This document shows, one piece after another, positions 1 to 12,080 of a stretch of DNA of 64,000 bases. Origin of the DNA: Limanda limanda (Eukaryota > Chordata > Actinopteri > Pleuronectiformes > Pleuronectidae); assembly GCF_963576545.1 (NCBI RefSeq), contig NC_083638.1, positions 10,424,522 through 10,488,521 on the forward strand. Direction: 5' to 3'. The notes below the pieces were generated by a model, which saw nothing but the letters and a program-made list of their open reading frames with translations, searched no databases and was not told the DNA's origin. Positions within the stretch are counted from its first letter, which is position 1. Every line of letters starts with the position of its first letter. Both the position numbers and the translations under genes were made by a program.

Positions 1-300
<300 letters not shown>

Positions 301-3300
301 AAGCAGAATGATTTAATGCGTTTGGAAAACTCAAGCACACTATCTCTCTGGTGAATGTTTTTCTCCAACTGTGATCAGTTAACCTCTTCTTAGGGGCCAA
401 ACAGTCATCCCCTCAACTGCTCAAATGATTTCCCATTGTCATCGACATTAGCAGCTTTAAACTGCCTGTCACTCAGCAGCAGCCACATGCTGTGCACCTT
501 GGGAAATACAGTACTGGGAAATTTATAATGGGAAATCATCATCAGAAAAGGAGTAGGCATAAAAAGAAAACATCAACCGTGAAATAACAGAATTGGAAGA
601 ACATCCCTCTCACGCGGTTGCGGCAGCTCTGTTGTTCGTTGGTGTTAGAGTTACACGCTCTAACCAAATAAGTTGTGACACTGACGCCCAGACAACATCT
701 TTTTTTATTTTTTTATTTATTAAGTGACGTAAATTGGTTCAGAGAGCCGCACTGTCAACTCACACTGCTCAGTGGAAAACATCAGTCTCTGGCATGTCAA
801 CTTCTCAGGAGCTAAGGAGAAAAACAACTTATCTATTTTTATTTTGATCACATGTCATTTCTGAGATGCTCAGGTTGAATTTGAAAGGTCTTTGTGCACC
901 TAACACCGCACCACACACATTTCTGAAAGAGTTCTAGTGTTTTGGCCATAGACACATTAAGGTGTTATTCTTGTTACGTTCAAATGTAGAAATAGAAAAA
1001 TTGTCATGGTAATACTAATTATAATGTCTTCTTATTTGCAAAAACAGACCACAAACATGAATTGAATTTGACAATCCGACGTTGTTGAACTCGTCATCAT
1101 TAGACATTTTCCTTTTGTCAGTGACAAGTCATGTAATCTTCATTAATGTTTCCCAAGTGTCATCATCATCAAAGACTTCCCAGTGACAAAATTCTGCCTC
1201 GTGCTCCCCACATGCTGCTGCAGCTTTTGATGTGTTGCCCAGTCCTGAGAACTGGTGCAGATCAAGTGTTGATGCCGACAACATGTCTTGGTGTGTTCTA
1301 CATCGCTGCATGAAGCCGGCAGAGCTGTGGACATGTTGGAATGCGTCCAGAGAGCGTTGGAGGATTCTCTGAGGTCTGACCTATCTCAGTGAGCCAGGAC
1401 CATTTGTTGGTTTTGTTAACTCCTGACACTGTGGAGCAACAATGGTTGTACTTTAAATCAGAATATGAATAAATATAGGTTTCTTTTCTAGTTCTCATGT
1501 TTATTAATACTTGTGTTTATGGAGAATATATATTATATATATATATAAACACACTAGTGCAGATTACCTGTTTAAAGGGCATTTATTTGTACATATACTA
1601 ATTACAGTAAGCAAAAGTAGAGTTGACGGTCCCTCATTGTGACTAAAGTGTTGCATATGTAACACTTCTTATTAATGTAGTCATGCTATATTTTGACAGA
1701 CCCATTAGCTTCGTCCAGCACTTAATAGTAAACTTTATTATCTGTAAAACTGTGAGTTACCAATCCCTTTACTGTAAGAGGTGTGCACGTGACGGCCATG
1801 CCCTGTTGTTCTGGTACATTCCACAGCTTGAGATGAAACAATCACAAGTACTGAAATGCATCTAATAAATACAATAATGGGGAATGAAATTAATTCTTGT
1901 AGTGAAGCAATCAGCCGTTTAGCAGAACAATCAGGCTGAAATATGAGATTTGACCGCATATATTTTATTCATTTTAATACTGGACCACAGAAATTATGGT
2001 TGATTATTAGCTGACCACAGAATTGTTGTCTTCTTCTGCTGCCTTTATGATAGAGGAGGAATTGTGGGGCTTATACTGTAGATGCAATATTAACTCACCA
2101 ATTTCACATTTCACATAACACCCTGGTGCATTAACTCTTTACTAAATGCATCTCTGAGCTTATATCACCTGTTGTATGACATCAATTAGGCAAGTCGGAG
2201 TCTTCTCTAAATACCCTTCTAAAAGTAATGTGTAAATTGGCTGTGGTAAGATTTCACACCTTTTACTAATTATATTCAAACCTACTTTTCTCTGAATCCC
2301 TCTTAAAGTTCAATAAATGTCGTCTGAGTTCTGCACACAGCAGTGTGTGTACTGGAAATAAGAAAAGTGTTGGATCATCTTATAAGAGCACTGCAGTCGG
2401 TAACACACAAGTTCTTTAAGTTTATTGAACTTTGAAGTCAGCAAGTTACAGTAACACAATTGTTCACTTTAATTGGGAAAAAAAATCAATTTGTGTGTTG
2501 CCAATTTCATTATTGTTCTTTTTTACAGTTGGTCCAATATTTTTTTGTTTTCGGTGTGGACTTAAAATAATGGTTTAAATTTTTTTACATTTTATTTCTA
2601 CAGAATTTCCCAATGACATTTCATCACATCCCATGAAGATGGAGACACACACAAAAGACATAACTGCAGAATTAAAAAGGGTTTTATAACAATGACATCA
2701 GGTTTTTCCATCTTAGTATAGCAACTTTACACACAACTGTCAGTGCATTTCTTCCTTTGCCTTTTATATCTCGTGAACAGTGTTTGTTGAAATCATTGTA
2801 CTTGTCCCCAGTTGTCTCTGGAAAGTAAAAGCAGTTAGTTTAACTTAGAAAATATGCCCCTGAACAACATCCACGAAAGGATCAGGTTATTATTGATAGA
2901 AAGTGTCAGGAATTCCCAGGACTTGTTTACGTTATTGTTTATTCTCGTAGCCCAGGAATTCTACAGCAGACTGCGTGTTTAACAGAGGCAGCTCTTAACA
3001 AATGGAGTTACAAAGCAGTAGTGATTCTGATCAGTGTTTTACCTGTGGGGCAGGAATATATGTCAGGATATAAAAAGGAATTAGATTTAATCTTGTGTTT
3101 TATGTATTTTGTGCAGAATGTCATTGTGGCACCTAATCACATCTATTTATTCGCAGAGCTCTTTCCCACTTACAAATTCACATTAATAAATGCATCCATA
3201 TACGCAAACAAGCTCACAACTCAGATGATTCTTGACTGATCAGAGGCTCCCGAGACCTGCCAAACAAAATCAGCTCACAATTCGAACAGAGTTCAGTGAT

Positions 3301-4596
3301 GAATATTTAATGAAAGGGGTGAAGAATTAAACTAAGGTGTGGGAGGTTAAATTAATAAATAAATGGGTTCATATATATTTATAAATATAGAAATAAAAAG
3401 TTGAATCTCCTGTGGTCAGCCTCTATAGACCTAGTGGTCTTTGAAGGCATCATTAGCTGGTTTTATCAGCACATTGACCCTAAAACTAGTACCTGAGGGG
3501 CCTGGCTGTAGTGGTGCAGACACGAGCATGTGAGTCTTGGATGGATGAAATAAGACTTTGAAGTGGAATTTCTATTTGAAGGATTATACATCAGGGATTT
3601 TGATTCATGCCCGTTTTTTGTCCTTCAGGCTATGTGCTTGTGTGGGTGGAAAGAGTTATCGTTCACAAAATTATTGATGTATTTATTTCTTCCAGTATAA
3701 CAATACCTAGTTAATGGATAAAAAAAAAAGAAACAACGTGCCTCATACTGAGTTTGAATTTGTTATTCTTTTAAATTACAACTGTTTTTCGGAGTGCTCA
3801 GCGAAAACAACAATACAGGGAGGGGATTTCTGAGGTTGAGTTCTCACAATACCGACATTCTATTACATAAATAAACCAAAGATTTCAGGTAACAAGATAA
3901 CGCATAGCGCTAACCCTACAGCGCTGGGAAATATAGATTGTTTCATTATTGTCTCAGAAGCCAGTAAACCAAACCAATTGTCTCCGACTTCTGATTGTAC
4001 AGTAAATTGGAAGTATGAAAGCCTCCAAATGAAGATGATCATTTCAATACAGATGAAAATGTCATAAGACAATCATGTGTATTTCATATGGATTTCCCTA
4101 ATCCTAGTGTATGTTGTCATGACCTAGTTTAGTATTGAAATTTAGTGAATCCCCTTACTTGGTAATCCTTGAATATAATAAAGAAGCCCTTTCAGCCTGA
4201 ATGACCTATTTCAAGAACAATGGTTTGTAACGGTGCTTTAGGCCATAACCAAAGGAAATATGAGCCCTGATAAGAGAATCTACTGCAATTTGAAAGTTTC
4301 TGGAGATAGACTTCCTAAAAAGGAGGATGCTATCATACCAACACGTTAATTTCCCTGCATAATTTTTACGACAATGGGGTCTTTGTATGGCTGCGCATTG
4401 TTTTGGCCTGCTTGTGTAGTTGAGGGGTTATTGTTTCCAATATGTTAATGCTGTTTTTTCCTGCAGGAATACCCTCTTTGAAGTAATCTCTTTGAGTGTG
4501 TTTGGTTCAAGTACCGCTCTCAGGGGAGGTGGGTTGAACTTTTTAAAATGTAATTTTTCTCTTACCTCCCTTGAATAGTCTCACGATAGCCGTTCT
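301..4596. other. No gene seen; AT-rich unique-looking sequence
   Basis: Only short scattered ORFs on both strands, none over about 75 codons and none with a family motif I recognise. There are small low-complexity patches: T/A-rich at 700-720, TA-rich at 1525-1550, poly-A at 3721-3729. I see no splice-flanked open frame, RNA gene or transposon end. It reads as intergenic or intronic vertebrate DNA. Confidence 0.55.
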
Positions 4597-4860
4597 AACC
4601 TTGAGCCGTCAAAACGGATAAATCCCTGCAGATTGTATTCTGATTAGATTATCCGCTTAATCTGCAACACATGCCTGGAACTGCAAGCAGTGGGAAAGCC
4701 ACTTGCAAGGCGAGGGAAATGCAATAATAGCTGGATGCTGATGCTCGCTGGCAGATCGTGATGATACCAGGGGCAAACAATATTAATGAAGCACTCATCC
4801 AACAGCTCAAATACATTTGTTTCAGAAAACACTTCTCTAATGACCCCTTACACCAAAGAA
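4597..4860. promoter_or_regulatory. Candidate regulatory element with clustered TAATC motifs
   Basis: Seen: three TAATC cores lie within 22 bp. Two are on the minus strand (GATTA at 4642 and 4647) and one is on the plus strand (TAATCT at 4658). Just upstream is an imperfect dyad GGATAAATCC at 4616-4625, and AATATTAATG lies near 4780-4790. Known: TAATCC/TAATCT cores are bound by K50 homeodomains such as the Otx, Pitx and Gsc families. Inferred: the segment is free of simple repeats and open on the minus strand over 4644-4924, as conserved non-coding elements often are. Without a cross-species alignment this is a guess, and no target gene is in the window. Confidence 0.25.
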
Positions 4861-7026
4861 AACTTTCTTGCAACTCAGGATATTTTATTCTTCCAATTTT
4901 GATGGAATAAATCTGGATAAACATTGCAGTATTGACTCAGACGGCATTTAATCGATTACAGGCAACACTGCTAATTGCTAATATCAACATTAGGAAAAAG
5001 GATCGGAATAACATTTAATGCTGATGGTGTTTAAATGGCACTTTTAAATCCAAATAAATGAAAACGTGCCACTGACTGAACTTCGCTGAACTTGTTTCAT
5101 CTTGTTGACGTGTTAGAGTAGAGTCAATATTTTGTTGCTATTATTACCTTTTTCTCTTGCAGTCATTTATTTACATAGAGCAACATGATTTCTCTGTGCT
5201 GCCGTGTCCTCCAGTCAAACGACGGATTATAAATCACAAACAAATAAAACTTCTTCCTAAATTCCTGAGGTTCTTCTGTTTCTGTTTTCTTGAAAAGTCA
5301 GATAAAATACTTTAAACCAAAGACCCAGGAGAAATCTGTGGTTGAATGTTGGACGGCAGCAGTGATTGCTGCTTTGGGCCATAGGGCGAGCGTATATTAG
5401 ACACATTCATAATATACTGACAAAAACATATTTCCAAAAATCACACAGACTTCTTGACATGACTGTTCACAGGACCAATCCCTATTGTAAAACTGAGGCA
5501 TGGGAGAGTTTGAATATCAGAAGAGAGAGGGGGAGAGTGTGTGTGTGTGTGTTGGGTTTGTGCGCGTTGTCAGTGACTGATGGATGTGATTCCGTTAGCG
5601 TTCTGCAGGCTTCAGCAGACACTCTCTGTGTTTTACCTTTGATTAAGGTTCTCGGCAGTGTAATTTTGACACCTGCCTCTGTTATGCACCACTCAACTCT
5701 GAAAAGTTCACTTAAAAAAGGTGTTTTGATCGTAGCTGTGGCAGGTACTAGAGCTTGAAATCCTCGTCTCTGGCAGTAATTCACAGCTTTGCTTTTGATA
5801 GATTTGAAAAGAAATATAATGAAAATAGTTTTATTTGTTATAGTTAGGTATTTTTGTCTTTTTGAATGCAGCGGAATATATCCTATGTGTCCTTCTCACT
5901 ATTTTTGTAATAAAAAAAACAGTAGTTCAAAAACAACGGCATATTTTGGAAGTAAAATGTCTGCACTGAAGCCAGAAAATTGGATCGGTCTAATACATAT
6001 GCTTGATGAATTGATGGGTAGATTTTAAAGATGGCAGTCTGACTGTAATCCGGTGTGAGTGGATTTGGGAACAAGCCATTCCTCGGCCAACATAACTTCA
6101 AAATCCTGTAAAGATTGTCGAGTCAATCTTATTCAAAAAACTGAAATGCAATTACAATTCCATTTCATTTTGTCATCTCGTCTCGGCAGCCAGAAAGGAA
6201 AAAGAACATAACACTGCATGCTCATTGCCGTGTTGGAATCGCTGTTACAGGAGCACAGGGTGCAATTACCTTGTGTTTTCTGGCTTCACTACAACCTTCA
6301 ATGGTAGGAAACTGGAGCATCGAAGTCCACTCAAAGTTTATGAATTCCTGTTTCTGCTGTTGGAGCAAAAACCCTCGAACTCACATTTATTGGTACAAAT
6401 ATTGGGACGATACAGTTTCCCCGGGGGCGGCTGCTTTATGTCTTGCCGTGTCCAACTGTGGCTCGTTCACTCTTTCATTCAAGTCAAGGTTGAGAAGAAC
6501 AACTTCAGCTGTATTTGCCTCTCCTGATTCCATGAGTGCTTTTGTGTGGACTGCAGTTTGCGGTCTGCGATAAAATGCATTCGCAGGAAGCCAGTTCTAA
6601 GGAAAAGCCGTCCTCCCGACTGAGGTCAGTCCGGCTTCAAAGAGACAAACTCTCCTTCAAAACACCAGGAAGGAAAAAAAACAGCGATTGAAAAGCTGCT
6701 CCCCTGCTCAGAATGCGTCTCGCTAACGTTGCAGTAAACAAGCTGTTCGACATCTCAGGTGGGGATCTCTGAACCTGTGATGATGCCATGAGTGGCTGTG
6801 ACTGCTGGATTCTCAACTTATATAACAATTAACTCTTATACAGCCTCTTGACACTGGCATAGACTTTCATACGTTCACAAGTAGTATGAAGTCTCCCTTT
6901 ATATTTTGACTTTACTCTGTTAAAACGCTCAATGCTTCCTGTAACAAGTGTTTCAGTGGACAGAGACCCCTCATCAGGATTGTCATCATTAAACTTATGC
7001 AGATTTAACACAGCATAGCGGATGCC
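4861..7026. other. No gene seen; short (TG)n and unique-looking sequence
   Basis: Contains a short (TG)n tract at 5537-5552. At 6225-6573 two overlapping frames are open for about 100 codons each on the plus strand. Neither has a recognisable domain, and two frames open together argue against coding. No transposon ends or RNA genes were recognised before the inverted-repeat element that starts at 7027. Confidence 0.5.
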
Positions 7027-7396
7027 TTAAAGGTTCAGTGTGTAAGATTTAGGTGAAAGGGATCTATTGACAGAAATAAAATACAAAAAATAATCCTAGT
7101 GATGTTTTCACTAGTGTGATTCATCTAAATTGTACGGATTGGTGTTTTCTTTACCCTGGAATAGGCCCTTTATTTTTTTTTACTTTATATTCTCATTTGG
7201 AGCGGGTCCTCTCTACGGAGGCCACCATGATTTTTAAAGTCTTCCAAAGTGAACAAACTAAACACCTTTTGAGATTCTGAAGGCTGACACAGGTTTTCTC
7301 TCATGTTTGGAAGGGGAGGGGGAGGTGAGGGGTGTTCAGCCGCAACATACAACTTCACCACTAGCTATCGCTAAATTCTACACCTTGAACCTTTAA
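7027..7396 (+). mobile_element. TTAA-flanked inverted-repeat element (MITE-like), copy 1
   Basis: The left end TTAAAGGTTCAGTGTGTA is mirrored at the right end by TACACCTTGAACCTTTAA, giving terminal inverted repeats of about 26 bp with few mismatches. TTAA lies at both outer edges (7027-7030 and 7393-7396), as expected for TTAA-targeting transposons such as piggyBac. TTAA could equally be part of the inverted repeat. No transposase frame lies within its 370 bp, so it is non-autonomous. An internal dyad CTAGTGATGTTTTCACTAG sits at 7096-7114. A second copy at 58385-58726 shares both ends, this dyad, a GAGCGGGTCC box followed by GGAGGCCACCAT, and a CATGTTTGGAAGG box in the same order. Superfamily assignment is inference. 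Confidence 0.82.
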
Positions 7397-10325
7397 CGAC
7401 CATCATTGATCCAACAAACATTCTATTGTTAAAATCATTAAAGTGGTAGATAGGTCCATCCAGCTCATCCTGGATGCACAAGGTGTGACAGGCACCAGAC
7501 GGTCGTCTTACCTTGTTTTTCCCCCGACCTGTTTTATGGCCCGTGTTTGTTTGTCTGGACCACCCCCCCCCAGTCATTATCTCGGAGACATGGCTTTTAA
7601 TTAACCACCCAGTTTAATTTGAGAAAATAAGGCATTAAAATACATCTGTTCATACACATTAACATGTTTACTGTTTATTATTATGGGACGCTCTGACAGA
7701 CTGAAGACATTTGGCTTTTTTACCTATTTGTTGCACCATAGTTGTCTTTAGAACAATCCGTCTTTCATTCTTTGAATGCTGTATGCGACAAGATTAATCG
7801 ATGTGCTCGTGCAAACAAACATTAATTTATGGACGTGTTTCCAATCAGGTGGCCAACATTACATTAATTCAGTTTCATATACAAGATGATGCAAACCTTA
7901 CAGTGCCTTTTATGTTATTTTGAAAGAGAGAAATACTTTTGTTTTGTGATAAAAATACCCTTGGCATAAGCACAATTGCTTCATGTTGAGTACAGGTTCA
8001 AATAGAAGGCACATTTGTTGTGTCTCATAATATGTTCAGTATAAAGACTCTTTCTACTGAGGTATACACAGTAGAGGACATTCACAGAAACGTTGCCGTT
8101 GTGTCAAGACCAGTTTCTTGTTTGATTCACATAATTCAATCAATTCTTGGGCCTGATGGCTGCGAGAGTGATGAATACAGTGACTATTATTGAATAGAAT
8201 GAACTCAGTTTGGAATTCATCTGGCGTAAAGTTGTGTAACGCTTTAACCTTTCCTGACACACTAACAACACGCTGCAAGATACTTCAGAGCAACGGGGTT
8301 TGACCTGTGTTTGAAATGTGTAAAGAATGACTGGATATAAAAAAAAAAATATTATCGATATATATCTAACTTGTTGTATAAGGAGAGGAATCTTCTTTAT
8401 TACCCACGCAGTCGGGTGCAGTCGGGTGCAGACGGGTGCAGACGGGTGCAGACAGGTGCAAAGGGCCGGCTGAATGAAAATGCTCTCCTCTGTTTGGCAG
8501 CTTCCTTTACATCCCTTGGTGATGTGACATTTGGTGGCAGGAGGGAGGTAACCTTGTTATTGACTGAACACGGTGACACTGATGTTAATCAACTTGATCC
8601 GTCCTGCACCTTGTTTGGTTTCTGCAGGTTTAATTACCCGATCCTGACAAGTGCAATGTGGGCCCTCTCTCTCTAAAAAAAACATTCTCCATACTAAGAA
8701 AATCCACTGCAAACACTCTGCAAACTCACGACATTTTCAATATGTCAAGCTTATGCCCTGTTGGATTTCTATCTATGGGATGTCTCCTCACCAGTCAGGT
8801 AACTCACACTGTAGCGCTGCTATTCCTCCTTTATTTCCAAATTTGATGAGAGCGAAGTCCCGGGCAGAGTCTGGAGTTATTTAATCTGACGCAGACCTAG
8901 CTTTCAACAACGAGCTGGGGAGAAGTGGTCTGTTGCTACTCGTCCAATCATGCACACAATTCTGCATCACAGCCAATAATTGCATCTGTCTACGTGACGG
9001 CCAAGCTGTGCCGTGCAATTCAGATGGGGAAGTAATAATCTGCGAAAGTGTATTGAAAAAAATGCTTTGATATTTTTGCAGTAATCAATGTTATTAGTAT
9101 ATTATTTAACAATGTAGGTTAACAGAAGCTCTATATTCAAAGTTTAATCACGGACCCAACAGCTTCAGATGTTTTACTATCAACTTCCTCAGAAATGAAT
9201 CAACGGCATCAGACCGGCATCTGGCAGCACTCCTGCTTGTTAGTGTAGAATGCTGACATTATGCACCTGCAATGATATTCTTTGATTCAGTGATATTCTG
9301 CTTCACACAGGGAGGGAACCTTTTTATAATCTGTGCGTCCCCCAAACTGTAAATAACACAAACCGAGGATCCAGTAGTGAGCGACTGTTTCCATTCTTGG
9401 ATGTTTTTTCTCTACAGTCCCACTCATCTACACTGCAAGACAAGTTACTCTGTTTTTCTGCTTACAACATTGCATTTGGTTTCTTGCCAGGAGAAACTGT
9501 GCAAGTAGAATAATCGGTGCCAAACGCTGGGCTTTGACACCCATACCAATTTATATTTCTCTGACATTACTCATTTGATTGTGAAGGGTAGTAGATATAA
9601 AATGATTTCAAAAATAATAACTTATATTCACAGTTTACAGACCGAACTGTTTTTTAATCGACAGAAAGGTGAAGGAGAATGATCTTTTTCTCCAGTCATC
9701 AATTAAAGCTAGTTGTCATTTTGTTGAAAAATTAATTCTTGACCCTGGCTAATATCGTTTCTCGCCAAAGTGGTTCCCGTTTTTCACAGGTTGTATTTCA
9801 TTCATTCATAAAAAAAAAATCTTTCGAGATGTGTGATGCTTAATGAAGTGTAAAGCTGAACTGTAAAAGACTATAACAGGGCATCTAAAAAGTTGAAATG
9901 AATAATGTCAGATGCCAGTTAAGCACCATCGAATTAAAAAGTAAAAAGGTCACTTTAAGCTCAGTCGTCTGTTTTATAATTTTAAGTGCAGAAGTGGAGG
10001 AATTCCCAGAACATGCTTGTAGTTAACCAAACCGGGTGATGGCAACCATCTAATAATTCAGTCAAAATAACCCGTAGCTTTGGATGAGATCATTACTGAT
10101 ATCATTGTCAAGATTTCAGGATAAGTCACATTCTTTCTGTCATACTACACATTTGATAGTTTTTTTCCTCATAGAATGACGTACAATATACACAACAACC
10201 TCTCTGCAAATGTATTTTTTGATCCACTAATTGTTTTGTTGTTCTGACATTACAAGCGAACCCTTTCCCATTAAATTTAAACCTTTAATTAGTCATCATC
10301 TTAACATAAGTGTTGTAATCATATT
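7397..10325. other. No gene seen; unique-looking sequence
   Basis: Apart from a 10-bp minisatellite at 8408-8460 and an A-rich patch near 8340-8350, this stretch holds only short ORFs of up to about 100 codons on both strands, with no recognisable domain. The C run at 7562-7570 is a simple tract. No RNA gene or further transposon end was recognised. Confidence 0.5.
8408..8460 (+). repeat. 10-bp minisatellite, about five copies
   Basis: Tandem units of GTCGGGTGCA, GACGGGTGCA and GACAGGTGCA follow one another without gaps. The first two units carry GTC, the next two GAC, and the last has a further G to A change, so neighbouring units resemble each other, as in stepwise slippage. The array is GC-rich against AT-rich flanks. 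A frame running through it (8371-8676) is an artefact of the repeat. Confidence 0.9.
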
Positions 10326-10478
10326 TTAAAGGTTCTATATGTAACATTCAGAAAAAGCCTTGTTATTGATGATGGCTGTTCTCTGACCTTCAGTTAGTAT
10401 CCTGTTATCCTGGATACCAGTACTATACAGTATGAAGCTGTGCATTATCCACTCCGGATCACAATTAGAACCTTTTAA
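10326..10478 (+). mobile_element. Short TTAA-flanked inverted-repeat element
   Basis: The left end TTAAAGGTTCTATATGTAAC is matched in inverse orientation by TTAGAACCTTTTAA at the right end, apart from one extra T. TTAA lies at both edges (10326-10329 and 10475-10478). The ends resemble the AAAGGTTC ends of the 7027 and 58385 elements, but the inside (about 150 bp) shares no obvious sequence with them. It may be a separate short family or an internal deletion derivative. No coding sequence is present. Confidence 0.6.
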
Positions 10479-11510
10479 AACAAATGGATGGTTTAAGTAA
10501 ACAGAAACACTGAAGTGCTTTTATTTTTAAATGGTAGGCTACAGGAAGTGTTGCAAACAGTTATTTCAAACAGCAGAGTTTTAACATTATGTTAGGTTGA
10601 ACAGCAGCTAGCACAGCACAATGATGAGAGCAAAAAATCAGGACTAATAATCAGCTTAGATGTCTCATGATTGCATGGATTTGTGACTGATGAGAACCTT
10701 TTCATTCACTGTTTTACACATGGAGCTCCAACTCATTAAAATAACTTAATGAAAATAACTTGAATGTTTTGTCAGTGTCCATAGGCTTTTCTTATTCTGT
10801 CAATGACGCCTTGATTGTAGTTTGATGCTGAAATCGAAACCATCCCAGCTCCTATTGACTCTGTCATCTTTTCAACTTAAAAGAAAATTGGACAAAAAAA
10901 TTGAAGAAGGCAAACAAATTAGACGATTTACCTGTACGTAACTTTTTTAAGTGCTGAAAGATTGCTTTTCTTTAGTGCCTGGTTGCTTTCATTACAGACA
11001 ACCCAGGGGGTGAGAAATCAATTTGAGAAGCTTAAAAAACAAATGGTGGTTTATAAAAAAATAATCTAAATCACTGTGCGATGTCATACGGACAGTAAAT
11101 CAGTCGATTATTCTTTGTTTCTATTTCATCTCTAAGTAATACCTTCAAACTCCTTAAAGTATTCCTCTCTCTCTGTCTTTCAATACCCCTTCACTCCTTC
11201 CACACTGCGAGACAAAAGGAGTCCATTGGAAATAGCAACATGGCCAACTGTAAAAACATATGCTTATGCCATTTATATTTTATTTCCAAACAGTTAGAGA
11301 GACCTTACCCTCATCAACCAATGCTTCAGTGGGGATCTCATTAAAATAGTTAAACTTGTCCACTAAAGGTCAGGGAACTTAGTAAATAAACATATCCTTG
11401 CAAACCACAACACATAAATGTAAGAAGCATCAAACACATGAGGACATTTGGAAACTCTCAGAAATGGCATTTAGATATTTTTCTTTTCCTTTTGCTTTTA
11501 ATCCCTCATG
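10479..11510. other. No gene seen
   Basis: AT-rich sequence with no ORF over 60 codons, no simple repeat of note and no recognisable transposon end. It lies between two repeat-derived segments. Confidence 0.5.
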
Positions 11511-12080
11511 GTGCATTCACACCACACACGATGCAAATGTTTCATGAAGTTGGATTACAAAATCAGTAGAAAGACACAAATAGACACAAAGACTCTCGAC
11601 TTGCTCCAGCTGAAATAGATGTCTGGTAAGCCAATCAGCACTGAGAATGAAACTCACAGGAGAAGGTGTCCTGGGAGCGTTCTGAGCTCGCAGGTCATCA
11701 GACTGGGCACTGGTCAGGCTCGGGTAGCGCTGGAAACAGCTGCTATCCGGAGCTAACCAGCTCCTGGAAGAGACAGTCGAATTAACTTCTTTACACACTT
11801 CCACTGGTAAAAACCTCCTCTCCTCTCTTTCCAAAAGTCGGTGGGTTGTGTTGACTCGCTCTGTTTGCACAAGAACCGCGAGTAAACACAAAGTTTTGGC
11901 CACAGGATAATTCCCTGAATCTTTGAAATCCAGTGTGTAGCCATGTTCTAGATCTAACTGGTGAGAGTGATTGACGGATTTCATGTTAATGGCTCTCTTC
12001 ATACAGGTAATATTTATTATTTGTATTGTTCTACCTGTCCCAATCTGTTCATATAAATTAGCTGAATATATATACAAACA
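11511..12080 (-). mobile_element. Probable dispersed repeat containing a 186-codon minus-strand ORF
   Basis: The segment begins GTGCATTCACACCACACACG and continues through a passage on salvage of 'conserved-looking' GC-rich text (about 11640-11900) that resembles, from memory, a widespread teleost repeat whose copies start with a GCATTCACACC word and carry many decayed CpG sites. A minus-strand frame is open from 12077 to 11517 (186 codons), the longest in the window, but it shows no domain, signal peptide or membrane segment I recognise. The right boundary is not clear and no target-site duplication was identified. Transposon class is not assigned. The alternative, a lone small gene, is unlikely because no splice or promoter context supports it. 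Confidence 0.42.

Noticed and set aside
11517..12077. 186-codon minus-strand ORF as a protein-coding gene
   Set aside because: No recognisable domain, and it sits in a segment that looks like a dispersed repeat.
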